A stretch of DNA of 64,000 nt from positions 29,083,118-29,147,117 of the forward strand of contig NC_090280.1 of NCBI RefSeq assembly GCF_037392515.1, in the 5' to 3' direction. The position numbers and the translations under genes were made by a program. The notes beneath the pieces were generated by a model. The model was not told where the DNA came from and ran no database searches. It saw only the letters and a program-made list of their open reading frames with translations. This document shows, one piece after another, positions 1 to 12,341 of this stretch (its first letter is position 1; each line of letters starts with the position of its first letter). The DNA is from Haliotis asinina (taxonomy: Eukaryota; Mollusca; Gastropoda; Lepetellida; Haliotidae).

Positions 1-358
1 ATAATATTTCCAAAGATAATGAAGGGACTTTTACGTGACTAAAAATAAAACAAAAAAATCTTGCTCTAACGACTTTCAAATCTCGTTATAACGACTTATG
101 ATGAATCGCATATGCTTCCGAATTGGGTCTCGTGGATATTCGCCCACCTCATAATAAATTTAAGGTCACAATATATGTCTTTGAATTGTTCATGACATTT
201 TACAAAGATAACTTGCGTCATTTAACATGGATTAAAAAATGTCAAGGATAAGCACCTGTTATGAAAACTGGAACACTCTGTCGAGACACATTTCCTTATC
301 ATTGACTTGGCAGATCTCATACATGGTATTATTATGCTAAATATTACTTGACATCTGA
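1..358. other. Intergenic, upstream of copy 1
   Basis: AT-rich sequence with no supported gene or repeat. It is presumably the upstream region of the first gene; the copy before it, if any, lies outside the window. Confidence 0.5.
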
Positions 359-396
359 CACATGCAGATTTCAGCCATGAATCAAACATATATAAG
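359..396 (+). promoter_or_regulatory. Core promoter of copy 1 (CACATGCA box and TATATAAG)
   Basis: CACATGCA at 359-366 is followed 30 bp later by TATATAAG at 389-396, about 48 nt before the ATG at 437. The same pair precedes copies 2 and 4. The TATA role is inferred from position; the factor binding the CACATGCA box is unknown. Confidence 0.5.
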
Positions 397-436
397 CCAA
401 TGTTTGTCAACAAATTTATCAGAATTCCACTGCAGA

Positions 437-3400
437 ATGATCCTACTGGTCCTATGCACATTGCTACTGTGCAGGGCGGCGTTCTCTGACACAACCGTCA
501 CAATCTACAACGAGTGGCTCGCCCAGGGTGGACGTGTCAGTTACGAACCTGAAAGGTGGAACAAGATCAATGGGCTCTCCCAGCTGAACCTAATTCCAAA
601 ATTGAAAGCCATCGGAACATCTCCCGGACGGTGGGTGAACAGGGACCTGAGAGCTAGTCTCTTTCCAAACGTACGTATGCCAAAAATTTGGTTGGTTGTT
701 TTGTTGTTTAATCCGCACTCATCATATTCCAGGTATATGTCTATAAATAGTCGAATCTGGACCATTACAAATCCAGTGATCACCATTACGAGGATCGATC
801 TAAGCACATGGGATACGATGACGCGTGTTAATGAAGACAGCAAGCCTGGCCACCAGATTGTGTTAGTGGCCTATTGTGAAAAACTATAGGTTGCCGAAAA
901 TCCATTCTGTCCCTGATCTTCCCGGGTAGCGCAGAAAGAAGATTACACCTTGAAACTATTTTAAGAAAGTGTATGACTCACGTATAATATTGATACATAA
1001 TGCAATGGGCCGAATTTCTTCTAACACTGAAATTGTACGGATGGCGTTGAGAAGACATCTATACGTATTTCAAAAAGCAGATCGTTGAGTATACTGCTGT
1101 GTTGTGACTCCTGGTGTGTAACTCCTTGTTCCTGCGTTCACTGATATGTTTAAGCAGGGTCATACATTTCTCACATCAGGTAATTGCAATACAAAACTTT
1201 TATGTGTATTGTGTGTGTCATAGCAATGTGTTGTGAAATTGTAATATATGCAGGAATATTATCACAATGTATACTCCAGAACGTATTCTTCCTTGGAGAA
1301 AGACCGTGAAGATCAGGGTTAGGATTGGCCTTCAGTAACTGATTCTTGTCGAAAGAGGCGACTAACGGGATCAAGTGGTCAGGTTCGTTACATTGGTTGC
1401 CCACTGTCATCGGATCCCAATTGCGTAGATCGATGCTCACGATGTTAATCACTGAATTGTATGGCCCAGGCACAAAATACTTACAGATCGCCGCCATATA
1501 GTTGGAACATCGCACAATGCTGCTACTACTACTACTCAGGACGTATCTGTACAATGTGTAACACTTTTATTCTTCCACGGAGAAACTTGCAAATCCATAC
1601 TAAGTTATTGTTCTTTATTCAGTGGCCAGAAAACCCTCGTCGTCATGGGTACCCCAACCCAAAGTATCTCCAGGATCATGCACTCCAGTCCAAGACATGG
1701 GCGTGGTACATGCAACAAATGCAAAACTATGGGGATGCCAAGATCGAAAACATCGTGTGGAACATAGAAGGTTGCCTAAGTCGTCTAATTGTTCGAACGT
1801 TTTAATGAAAAGACCTGCAGAGCTGGGGCAGTTGTCCTAGTGCTAATGATTATATTCGAGAGTTATTGCATTCAATAAAGCTTCCATTGCTTCATGATCC
1901 CAATCATATTTAACTCATAACCCCATTTTCTGTAGAATAAGTATGATCACGCCAACATGTTAATATTTGCCACTTCTCCTAATCTCAAACATCCATTCTG
2001 CATTAAGCCTTAAAGGCTGTGATGTAACCCCTACTCGATTAAAATGCTTGACTTTGTTTTCGCATTGCACATATTTCTTTTTACAGGTATGCACTGGCCA
2101 ACCTGGATAGACAGATCTAAACATCAAGGTAAATTCCCCAACAACGTTGACGCTGCATCAGAGTTTGTCGCACTGATGGTTCAAAGTGCCAAGGACTACA
2201 CGGGGGGACGTATTCCCAAAATATTTGAAGTCATCAATGAACCTGATTGGGTCGAAAGAATCATTGACCCACAAACAAATATAGACTTCCACAGGTCCGT
2301 CGCCGACAAACTAAAATCGCGAATTGGAATGAAGGTTTGCGGACCGTCGTACACCAGTATGATTTTAAGACAAGCAGATGAAAATAACTTCAGCAACTGG
2401 AAGAAAACTGCAAAGTTTCTCGACATGGCTCTCGACCATTTGGACTTTTTCTCTTTCCATTCATACAACTATCTGCGTATATCGGGTAATAAAAACTCCT
2501 ATTTTGGCATCAACGAAGCCCGTCTAGTTGCTTCTCTCGACATGGTGGAAAATTATTCTCATATCAAGAAAGGAAAAAATATACAGTTAATTAACACTGA
2601 ATTTGGGTTAGGTAACATGTTTGGAGTTGCTGCCGATTTTGAAGATGGTTTGACCGACTTTCACACCATTTACCAACCAAATGGCTTCATGTTTACCTTC
2701 CTTAACATGAGAGAGTTCATTGACAGAGTTACCGTCTTTCTCCTTTCAAACGAACAATTCCCGGGTCATACCACCCTTCGAAATTCCTTATTTACCATTG
2801 ATGGCCACCCTCTGGAGATGACAAAATTCTTCCTGTTTTGGAAAAACTTTGTTCAAGATCAGAAGTTCCTTCGAGTCTCAAGTCAATACAATGGACAGGA
2901 GAGGATAGTTTCACCACTTGCCCTAGCAAATCCTCGGACCAAAGAGCTGGTAGTTCTGCTCCACAACTATGGCAACAAATTTGAGAATGTTCAATTGGTC
3001 TTCCCCAACAATTGGCTCGATCCTTCAACAGGCGAAGAAACATGTGTTCTGTTTAACAATAGTAAACCAGTTATGAATGCTGACTACAAATTTGACCGGC
3101 ATAAACTCCAGGGCACCGTTGGTCTCCCAGCAACATCAACCTGCTTCTACAAGTTTAAAACCAACTACAACTTCAACGGAGTACGCACAGACAACGAGAA
3201 CACTTTCTACGGCAGGAACATGGTGATACCAGTCACAAACGGACGTGCTCAGACAACTATCGCTGTACCCAGCTCAGGGTACCATACAGCTCGCCTTAGA
3301 GTGGGAATTACCCGAGCCAAGAATGCCAATACCAAACCCAAGTCAGTTGTGTTCAATGGCCAGACGCTGTCCTCAAGCTACCAACTGTTTGATGCTATGA

Positions 3401-3546
3401 GAATTGAAGGAAGAACAGCGTGGAACGTGTGGGAGTTCATGGTCCCTGCATCACAGGTTCGCGCATCAAACTCAGTCACTATGACCTTTGATGGAAACGG
3501 TGGTGACGTCACGTCTGTTGCACTCGTTGTTGGAAAACTTCAATAA
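437..3546 (+). CDS. Secreted GH-A clan glycoside hydrolase, GH86 agarase/porphyranase-like, copy 1
   Basis: Three exons: 437-670, 1623-1770 and 2087-3546, giving 613 aa. The introns start GTACGT and GTTGCC and end in AG, with phases 0 and 1. The start is the ATG at 437, which opens a 17-residue signal peptide (MILLVLCTLLLCRAAFS) before DTTVT; upstream in-frame ATGs would bury it. Exon 3 begins GMHWPTWID and holds the barrel. NEPDW supplies the likely acid/base Glu179, SFHSYN follows, and NTEFG supplies the likely nucleophile Glu299. The 120-residue gap fits a retaining GH-A enzyme such as GH86. The last ~200 residues, ending DVTSVALVVGKLQ, look beta-rich and resemble the C-terminal sandwiches of that family. 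It is probably secreted in the gut to cut algal galactans. The clan is fairly sure; the family and substrate are inference. This is the first of four tandem paralogues, and it is intact. Confidence 0.85.
738..931 (-). repeat. SINE-like repeat family A, in intron 1 of copy 1
   Basis: Matches the family A order in reverse: TCCAGTGATCACC, GAGGATCGATCTA, AGCCTGGCCACCAGAT, then a degraded end. Family A is a ~240-bp interspersed repeat with about 13 copies in this window, mostly ending AAACTAAACTCACTC. Confidence 0.6.
1303..1521 (+). repeat. SINE-like repeat family A, in intron 1 of copy 1
   Basis: Reads GTGAAGATCAGGGTT, AGGCGACTAACGGGAT, CCCAATTGCGTAGATCGATG and CGCCGCCATATAGTTGG in family order. 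The tail is decayed. It is opposite in orientation to the copy at 738-931 in the same intron. Confidence 0.65.
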
Positions 3547-3547
3547 A
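3542..3547 (+). terminator. Poly(A) signal overlapping the stop codon of copy 1
   Basis: AATAAA contains the TAA stop (3544-3546). If it is used, the 3' UTR would be only about 15-25 nt. Confidence 0.5.
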
Positions 3548-3751
3548 TACCAATATATTTTGAAAATACCGTGTTTGTACTGAATCTGGGCTGTTTATGG
3601 GGGTAATGTGGTCAGTGATGGTGGCATGGTAGTGGATACTCTATTGCATATTCACATGACATTCTTGATAATGAAAGGAACTCGAAAATGGTATGCATTT
3701 GTTACATGTTTGCTGCAGTTGAGCTGATGAAATTGCATTTATTTCTTCGGA

Positions 3752-3912
3752 TGTCTGTACATAATCGAGTGAGCAACGCCGTGACCATCTATCTAAGCAA
3801 CTGGGATGCGATGACATGCGCGAACCAAGACAGTAAGCCTGACCTCCTGATCCATTTACTCACCTCTTAAGACAAGCATGGGTTACTGAAAGTCATTTCT
3901 AATCCGGGTTTT
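3752..3912 (-). repeat. SINE-like repeat family A, partial
   Basis: Contains CATCTATCTAAGCAACTGGG, AGCCTGACCTCCTGATCC and GACAAGCATGGGTTACTGAA, the reverse of the family A core. Both ends are lost. Confidence 0.6.
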
Positions 3913-4516
3913 CCTCCCACGCTATCATTGAGTGGTGCACGTTGCTCTCCCTTAGAACCACAGGTGACTGGATATTCTTAATATGGAATCTTTAGGTCTG
4001 ATATGTGGTGATGTGAGTGTTGATAGAAAAAGTGAAGACAAACTTCTCACCCCACAAACATATCCAGGTACATCTCCGGTTACGCCTACATTACATTGAG
4101 GGTTATTTCTTCAAAATGACCAACCATGGTGTGTTTTTGTAAATTTGATGTTGGTAAGTTTCAACACCGTATCTAACCCCCGTCCGCCACAGTTTGCGGT
4201 AGAATCCTAGATTAAAAACGGCCGTGAGAAGACTCATCATGGCAGTCTTGAATGTCATGGCCCTGGTGTGTCACCCTACCCAGCGTCAACCCTCAGCTCA
4301 TGTCACTCGATTGACACAATCTGAAGATACTACTTACAGGTGCGCCAGCAGTGCACTTCAGATGCAAAAATGCAGAATCGACTTTGTGTTGCGATATCTT
4401 TGCTTAGGTATCTAAGGAAACGTTCAGAGTCATGTACCCAATAATTCTCATAAGGACTACGCTGAAAGATTACCAAAAGATCTGATAATGTTCCCGTATG
4501 TGTCCAGTTGCAGTTA

Positions 4517-4603
4517 CTGTTGATCACTGGATTTTCGGGCCCTGACTCGTTTATTACAGACTCCCGATATAAAGAGTGAGGCGTAAAACTAAACTCGCTC
4601 ACT
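4517..4603 (+). repeat. SINE-like repeat family A, 3' part
   Basis: Starts TGATCACTGGATT, continues CCCTGACTCGTTTATTACAG, and ends GTAAAACTAAACTCGCTCAC, the family tail. Confidence 0.6.
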
Positions 4604-5116
4604 TTTTATTGTTGCTTAGGAGTTGAACGGACTATCGAATTAGTATTTTTCAACGAATGAGGGTTGAAGTAAACATGTCCCGTCGTGACTGTCAAACGCA
4701 CCACATTGACAAACAATATATTTTCCTGACAAGCACCTTAGGAATGAAACCATGCAAACTCGGACTTTCACTCGGACACCTCATTTCACTTCTAGTAGTT
4801 CGAAGTGAATATCACATTTTCTCATCGACATAATCACATCATATAATTATATTATACATATAAAAAGGGACAGAAAAAGCGACTTCTGGTTTTCAAAAAT
4901 AAACGTTACATAAAGCTTGGAAAAAAATGATCAATAGTTGAATATTTTGACAGGAAACCGACTTGGAATTCTGACGTAAGGTCAGTAATATTTAACCTGT
5001 AACCTAAATGCATTCGTATGTGTAAGTGTCCAAGTACATTTATCACACGTGTACCTGGGGGAATCTTACTACCTAAACTGCCTTTAATAATGGCAATATC
5101 ATACCAAACTAGTGTT

Positions 5117-5260
5117 GTCAATCCTAATTGCGTATTTCGATGTTCATGCTGTTGATCACTAAGTGAGTGAGTGAGTTAAAATTTAACGTCACTTGATCAC
5201 TAAGTTGGCTGCCCAATACAATAGAGTCTGCAGCCACACAGCAGCCTGAAACTAATCTCC
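5117..5260 (+). repeat. SINE-like family A fragment split by a 29-bp LINE tail
   Basis: GATGTTCATGCTGTTGATCAC belongs to family A, as does the sequence resuming at 5193. The middle (5164-5192) is a tiny LINE 3' end flanked by a 12-bp duplication, TTGATCACTAAG. Confidence 0.6.
5164..5192 (-). mobile_element. Minimal LINE 3'-tail insertion (29 bp)
   Basis: TGAGTGAGTGAGTT followed by AAAATTTAACGTCAC is the extreme 3' end of the LINE family seen whole at 34009-40116, in antisense. TTGATCACTAAG occurs exactly on both sides (5152-5163 and 5193-5204), as expected of a target site duplication. It is an extreme case of 5' truncation. Confidence 0.75.
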
Positions 5261-7531
5261 GTCACTCCTTTAGAATGTTGGAGAGATCTCCAAGAGGTTA
5301 TACTGTTTTGTAACGATTTTTTGTTGTTCTGAATGACAACAAACTCACATAATTTCGAGTCTGGTCTCCTTCACTTCAAGTTCAGGTGAGTATACCAGTG
5401 TACGATCATTTTCTGCTTGAATGTTACTGAACGTAACTGCGCACAGCTGGTGCCTATGGAGGATGCCTATTTCAAACCCAAAGGTTTTATGTAGATGATA
5501 GTCAATGAGTTAGTCCAGCATTTTGTTTCTCCACAACTTTCTTTTTGACGTTTTGATTTGTATCCACTTTCATTAACAGAATGGATCCTGAATCCTTAAA
5601 TAACGTTTGTCATGCAGGGTAACAGTGTGCAAAGTCGAAACTAATTAAATTATTTGACAGAGATGAACTTGAACTTATGGAAAACTTATGGAAAAAAATC
5701 CGTAAATTCTTTTTAATCCACGTCATGTAAATTCCTCCTGTCTAAAATACCTCATGTGAATATAACAGGCCCTTATCCTTGATGGTGTTTAGGATAACTG
5801 TTGTTACGAGCGTGTGTTTTTTTTTCTAATTTGTGTAATCATTGAATAGGTGATAGGTATTATGGGTCAAAATTTCGTAACAGGTATGTCCAATTTCAAC
5901 AATATTTTAGTGGCACACCTTCTTAGATAGCGTTTCAGAGTTGCTCCCCTTGATCCAATCTTACCTTATCTTATCTGTCTTATCTGTTGTGACTGGTGGT
6001 AATCACAAGGCCAATCGAGCAGATTCTGAAAGAATACTGATACAGCTACGCTTTGTTTACGAATCTGAGTTAATATGTGTAAAGGCAGTGTTGACGGGCC
6101 CACAGACAGACAAACACTCGGAATTATACTTGAGTTGTGTACACCTGCCTACCACGATCGTCTGACTGGTAAAGCATCTGACGCACGTTCAAGATTGGCA
6201 CTTCGTGCCTGACTGCTTCTGTGTAAACAACCTTCATTTAGTATATCAGGTGTCACTGTAAATGCCAAGACTGTGAGTTAATATTTGATGTTTTTGATCC
6301 ATTACCTTAGACTCAATGCAACTAGTGCTTAATTGTGACTTGAGAAAACTGGAAATTGACAGGAAAATGGAACTGAAAAGCTTGAAAACACTTCACCCTC
6401 AAATTCTTCCTTTTTGGTCATTGCAATGCACGATACCCCCTTTTGTACCCCCTTTTCATGAGAAAGAAGTAGACAGGTATTTTCTACATTTTTAAAACGT
6501 TGATAAAAACCTCAAGTGGCCTACGGGTTCATGGACTATGCTACTGCAATTTGTTTTGAAGGGTAAGGCTCAGCATGCTTATTCATCCTTGTCGACACAG
6601 AAAAGCTCAGACTCTGGTCTTGTCAAGAGAACACTTTTCAAAGGTTCTGTTACGATTAATAATTTTCCGTGACAAAAGGTATAAGAAATCCCCCCCAGAA
6701 CCAGCAAAATATAGCACAGACAAGTCTAAAGTAATATGTATTGACCAAAGAGCAAGATACAAATATTCACAATAGAGGTTTCTTGAACAATGCAGCAGAA
6801 TCAAATCTAAGGCAATGGATCACAAATATAATATCAACTCACCAAAGTCTTGGTTTTCATTGAAACCGTTATGCGAAATGTTACAGCGAGCTTTACGATT
6901 GTCGGTTGAACGTTGACAAAGAGGCAGCCAGATGGATATAGGCCGAATAATGATACACCTCAAGGAAAATTCTCCGTGTGTGTATGGTCAACACAGTAAC
7001 CAGCCTTATATATACACAGTCACTTATTCTTTAGTATTCCAGCGTTGTATGGAATCTTCGCGATTGGTTTGTGTTTAGCAATAGTAAAAACACCCCAAAG
7101 GGAGGCAACTCTAAAGCGCTACCTTAAAGGCGTGCCGTTAAAACACTATTACAGATGCGAAACGTGACCCATAATAACTATCACTATAAACTCTAACCAT
7201 TGTGACCCAATAATTACTATAGCTTAACCAACAATAATACAAACTGCAGAAAATACACCCTCGTAACACGTATGAATTTGTGCCTGAAGCATATGTTCAG
7301 AGGTTCAGAAATGCTCATGAAAGAGGACTCTTATACCTTAACGCTGTAAGCATTAAAAACACTGTTTTTTTCTGGTTCTTGTGGTTATGCTACCCTAACA
7401 GTTTCTGTTTTACCGGAATATTTATGGAAATAAATGGGCATTAGCTCTGTTTTTAGAATAATATTATTACTGCTTATCATGAACACTTCCAATGACATTT
7501 TATACAAGCAGACAATATTTTAGACACGTGA
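5261..7531. other. Intergenic, no supported gene
   Basis: No ORF here has a recognisable domain, and I see no clear repeat. Short open frames of 65-74 codons look random. Confidence 0.4.
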
Positions 7532-7543
7532 CACAATATTTCA

Positions 7544-8247
7544 GTGAGTGAGTGAGTTAATATTTAACGTCACATCGGCAATGTTTCAGCCATATCGTGA
7601 CGAGAACATTTTATTCTGAAATGAAATATATGTACAGTATAAAAACCTTTCAACGAAGGACAGTAAAACAACTAGAATATTACACTTTGAATTAACACTA
7701 GCGTGGAAAGTCAAAACTAACATCACTATTTGGACAATACAATGTAAACTCATACAGTTTAACTATAGATGAGAATACAATATAAAAATAGGCTGTAGAT
7801 TGCCAACAACTGAAGGTAGATCACCATACTAGGGACCATGGGGACTTACAGTGCCTTTGCTACCTGCATGGACCCTAGTTGGATTTACATCATCCCTTCA
7901 GCCGTTAGCAATTTAGACACATCTAGCCAAAAATTAAAAGTACACATATATACTACGACTAAGAACAGTGGAAAGTTTAAATTGACTGTGAATGCTTTTG
8001 GATTTGCGTACCCTCTCAGGAGGACAATAATTTTACAATACTTCAACCCCCCTTTGAGGGTACAGTCACCAACAATTTAAGTTACTAATCCAAACTTCCA
8101 ATAATTAAAATACATCTATTAATACAAGTTTTCACAATTCAACCGAAAAATCAATTTCTTTTAAAAATCCAATAATTAAATGAGACCTAACGCTGGTAAA
8201 AACATCCTTAATTGTTTTAACTGTATAATACTTATACCTTGTGATGG
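7544..8247 (-). mobile_element. 5'-truncated LINE copy
   Basis: Matches the 3' UTR and the last ORF2 codons of the full-length LINE, from the GAGTGAGTGAGTT tail to CTTGTGATGG. CACAATATTTCA is repeated at both borders (7532-7543 and 8248-8259), giving a 12-13-bp target site duplication. It is a typical dead-on-arrival insertion in antisense to the host genes. Confidence 0.8.
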
Positions 8248-8972
8248 CACAATATTTCAGACCAAAGTTGCAGTTTCAGAAATAGATTTTCTGTTTGCAA
8301 AAACAGTGTAATATGTTCGACAACGTACACATCTCAATGGGCACCAGTCACATTCTTCTTGCTAGTCTGATTCCATATGCATATACGTTATTAAATGGTA
8401 TCTCGTCTCGGCACATATATAGCCGGAAATTGTTAAATTAAGTTACGTGATCTGTCTGCGTCAATGGTCAAGAACGATCAAGGAAATAATTCCTTTCCAT
8501 TGATTTACTCGCCCAGATTTCAGATGGAGGAGGCTACTTCTGCTGCTTCATGCATGCAAAGTCAGAGGGACACAGGTCTCATTACAAGACTGTAGTACAA
8601 GAAGAATGACGACAAACAGCCATCTTTCTCATTATGTCCAATGATATTCCAAAAGCTTCTGTCTCCAGTTTTAACATATCAAAACTTTTGAGGTATACTC
8701 AAACATACTTTATAAGCATTTCCAAAAGCGCTATGTGACTTATGCTCAGAGGTAAATTGGTCAAGGTTACAACATTCCAAGTGTCAGTAATGCCTATGAT
8801 TATGGGACATATGATGAGGACAGTACATTTAGGCTCAGTCTAGCAGTGTAATGGATAATTCTGACTTTACTTAAACTGTTGTTGAGGATTTCCAATTGCT
8901 GACCACCTTGCCACTTTTTATCTCGCATCACAAATTATTACTTTGTGATTTCAATTTTCCTTGAGATAGCTC

Positions 8973-9250
8973 AAAGTGAGTGAGTGAGTTGTGGTTTATC
9001 TCGGTAGTCTCACATCGGCAAAAGTCCAGCCATATCGTAACGAGAACTATTATGTTTACACATAATAAGCAATGGTAAATTATATAAACCCCTCAATGAA
9101 GGACTGTAAAATAAGCGGATTATCACTGACAGCTGGTAATTACATCCAATACAGTTTAACTATAGATGAGAATACAATATGAAAATAGGCTGTAGATTGC
9201 CAGCAACTGAAGACAGATCACCATACTAGGGACCATGCGGACTTACAGTA
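8973..9250 (-). mobile_element. 5'-truncated LINE 3' UTR fragment
   Basis: Begins with the GTGAGTGAGTGAGTT tail, then CACATCGGCAAAAGTCCAGCC, and ends near GGACTTACAGTACATTCGC, all matching the LINE 3' UTR with more divergence than the copy at 7544. Confidence 0.65.
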
Positions 9251-9665
9251 CATTCGCATCCTGCAAGGCTTTAACAAATATTGGTTATGTTACTGTTCTT
9301 TGATAGAATGACTTCATAAATTTATACATGAACTAAATGTATTGATTTGTCGCGTCACAATATGGTTGTAATATTGCCGATGTTACAGTAAAGTTTAAGC
9401 AGGTCACAATCTGGGGATACTTCATGGAGGTGTGCCAACTGCTACTTCGTTATCAATTACATGAATAAACCCATCCCTAATGTGTAAAAGGCTCGCACAC
9501 AGATTACCAACTAGCCAAGGCCGTACTTTCCAGGTGCTACCGTTCACACAAGGATCACACCGACCTTACAAACAAACCGACAGTAGCTGAATCCGTTTAG
9601 TTATCGTTTTGCTTAATGAGGCTTTGTGTTTGTGGGTGTTCCACCCGGACTCTCTCCATTTACAC

Positions 9666-9901
9666 CCATGAAGATCTGGGTAAGAATCGATCTTCAGTAA
9701 CCCATGTTTGTCACAAGAGGCGACTGTCGGGGCCGGGTGGTCAGGTTCACTGACTTTTTGACACATAGTATCCCAATTCCATGGACCGATGCTCGTGATG
9801 CTGATGACTGGAATGTCTGGTACAGATTTGATATGCTATTGACCGCCCCCACATAGCAAGAATATTGCCGTGTGCCGCATAAAACTAAATGCAGTCACTC
9901 T
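9666..9901 (+). repeat. SINE-like repeat family A
   Basis: Runs from CATGAAGATCTGGGTAAG through AGAGGCGACTGTCGGGG and ATGGACCGATGCTCGTG to CGCATAAAACTAAATGCAG. It is nearly full length but diverged. Confidence 0.65.
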
Positions 9902-10805
9902 TGTCATTTACAATGATGGATGGCTCCATTGTTAACAGAGTAGTACGTTCGAGATCCAACAGACCATATCCATCTGTCCTTTCTAGATACGTCCCCATTT
10001 GTGTTTGACTCTATGACCTAACTTGACTTCCTTCTTATGTGTTTCTGTACGAGTCAGAATTTATTGACTTTTTTCTGAAGACAGAAAATGGCCATGGGAC
10101 TTTGCTAATGCAGTTTTCCTTGGACAGTAGGTAGAGTAGTGGCTGATATCTTGCAATACAGATGAAACCAGCAACGTCTTTTATAATCCGCCCAAATATG
10201 GGTTTGATCCTATGAGCCTAATTGTTCTTCTTTCACATTTGTACTGGTACGAGTGAGAATGTAGTCTCTGGTGGAATGTCATCGGACACTCTTATGTAGT
10301 TGTGTGATACACTTATGTCTGATACTGCGCAATAAAGGTGAACGTGTTAATTCCCCTCAACTGATTTATCATCCTTGGATATCATGTTACTGCATCAGTC
10401 CTCTTCCCTATATCCAGACAATCGTCTACAGTCACATCAAAGAAATGGTAAGTCAACAGATAACCAGTTGACCTTCAGATGTATATCGACAATACGTGCT
10501 CATTATACATCCCTGACTTTTATTCATTCGGTGACAAATGCGTTCGGCCCATATATCGGCATTCTAGGTAGCTGACGTATGTTTCAGTTCAAATAAAAAG
10601 CAAACTGATTCAATATCACTTGATAGGGACGTTATTATCACGGTCGTTGTATCGGTTTGACACATTAAGAAATCCATCAGGCAAATGACCAGTGCTGTGG
10701 CTGTGGATCTGACGTTCCATACAATTATTAGCATTCACTCTAATCTGTTCAGGCAAGGATAACAATTGATAAGTGCTGAACAAAAAAGATTTCAGACAAA
10801 ATAAA
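9902..10805. other. Intergenic, no supported gene
   Basis: The motif GTACGAGTCAGAAT appears twice in diverged form (around 10046 and 10247), hinting at an old short duplication. Otherwise nothing is recognised. Confidence 0.35.
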
Positions 10806-11380
10806 TCCGCGGCCTCTCTCTACTGAGCATTGTCGGCAAAGTGTCCTCCCGAGCCTCCGTCATCTGCCTTCAAAGCCTAGCTTCACGCGTCTATCCCGAG
10901 TTGCAATGCGGCTTCAGAGGTGGGTGGTCTACCGTGGACATGATCTTCTCCCTCCGTCAGCTGTAGAAGAAGTATCGTTAGAAGCAGCAGTCACTATTCC
11001 TCGCTATTTGTGGACCTGACCAAAGCCTTCAACCTGGTCAGCAGAAGCGGGCTCTTCCAGATCCTCCTGAAGATCGGCTGTCCCAAAGAACCCAATCATC
11101 ACCTCCTTTCACCAGGACATGCAGAGCACGGCCTCAATGGGGCGACCTCCGACTATTTTCCATTCAGCAGTGGAGTGAAGAAGGGGTGCGTCTTAGCCCC
11201 CACCTTGCTCGGGATCTTCTTCTTGATACTCCCCCCAGTATGCTTTTGCCGACAGCGACAAGGGCGTGTACATATTAGACAGGAGGGCAAGCTCTACAAC
11301 ATCGCTAGAATCCGCACCAAGAACAAGACCTACGAGATCCTGTGCGTGAGCTCCCGTTCGCAGGCGACGCTGCTCTAACA
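10806..11380 (+). pseudogene. LINE reverse transcriptase fragment (unrelated to the resident LINE)
   Basis: In one frame it reads SLLSIVGKV, then QCGFRGGWSTVDMIFSLRQL before an in-frame stop. In the next frame it reads FVDLTKAFNLVSRSGLFQIL, GVKKGCVLAPTLLGIFF and KLYNIARIRTK. These match the RT palm and fingers of non-LTR elements, where the expected text is DLTKAFDTVSR and GVKQGCVLAPTLF. The YADD block is lost. GC content is much higher than the surroundings. It is a dead fragment of a different LINE family from the RNase H-bearing LINE; I cannot name the clade with certainty. Confidence 0.65.
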
Positions 11381-12265
11381 TCTCATAACAGCACCTTGTC
11401 GACAAGCTGTCGACGATAACTTCCCTTTAACGGGTCTAAATTGGGTTAACTGAAATACATCACAAGAAGGATTCCTGTTTGAGTTTCTTATTGCATTTTC
11501 AAAACCCCAAATATATTATTCATAATAGTGTTCAGTCACAAGTAAAAGCGAAAAAAAAAAACATCTGCCGTTTTCAATTGAAAATATACTCTCCAAACAA
11601 GTAGGGGAACTGTACTTTCAATGTACGATTGTCGAATTTGGGAGATATATGGGATGGAATCAATGTTGATAGAATAATCATGGAGGTTTTGAGAATACAT
11701 TACCACATATTATATTATGTACATGTTCTATAGGCCTGTGGCCTCTTCGATACGAAATAAAGACTGATTGATTGATAGAAAGAGAATTATCTCGACTGAA
11801 TACGGGCTTCTTCAGTAATCTTGACTTGGATGGGCATTACGTACATGGTCATTTTTCACATGTATTGGGTAATGTATGCAACAAGACGTGATTAGTTAAT
11901 CCAATCAGAATGTTGGAATTCTAGTGAGTGAGTGAGTTATTAGAGGCGAGAAATGCCATAAGATAAACTGTTAATGATAACGATAACGATGTTTACTTGA
12001 AATTATAATTAACAAACCAGAAATGTAGTTATTGGTATCAGCAACGAGCATAGTGCAATGCGAAAACATAACGCGTGTCATATTTCTTTTATATGCTTTA
12101 GATGTTCTTTTCATTTCTTCTCAAATCTGAAACCAACTAATTTCACAACTTTCAACACACCCATTGGTTGACGTCAAACATGGCGGAGAGATATTGGATC
12201 TTCATTCTCTCTCCGTTATAGATAACACGCTGCATAGGTAACATGTCAACCGTCACATGGTGCTT
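11381..12265. other. Intergenic, upstream of copy 2
   Basis: AT-rich sequence with poly(A) near 11555. A single GTGAGTGAGTGAGTTA tail-like motif near 11923 may be another very short LINE or SINE end. No gene is seen. Confidence 0.35.
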
Positions 12266-12301
12266 CACATGCATATGTCAGCCTTGAAAAACATTTAAAA
12301 G
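12266..12301 (+). promoter_or_regulatory. Core promoter of copy 2 (CACATGCA box and TTTAAAAG)
   Basis: CACATGCA at 12266-12273 and TTTAAAAGCCC from 12294 lie 76 and 48 nt before the ATG at 12342, matching the spacing seen in copy 1. Confidence 0.45.
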
Positions 12302-12341
12302 CCCATATGGCTCACTTGAAAAGCCGTTGTCTCACAGAACA

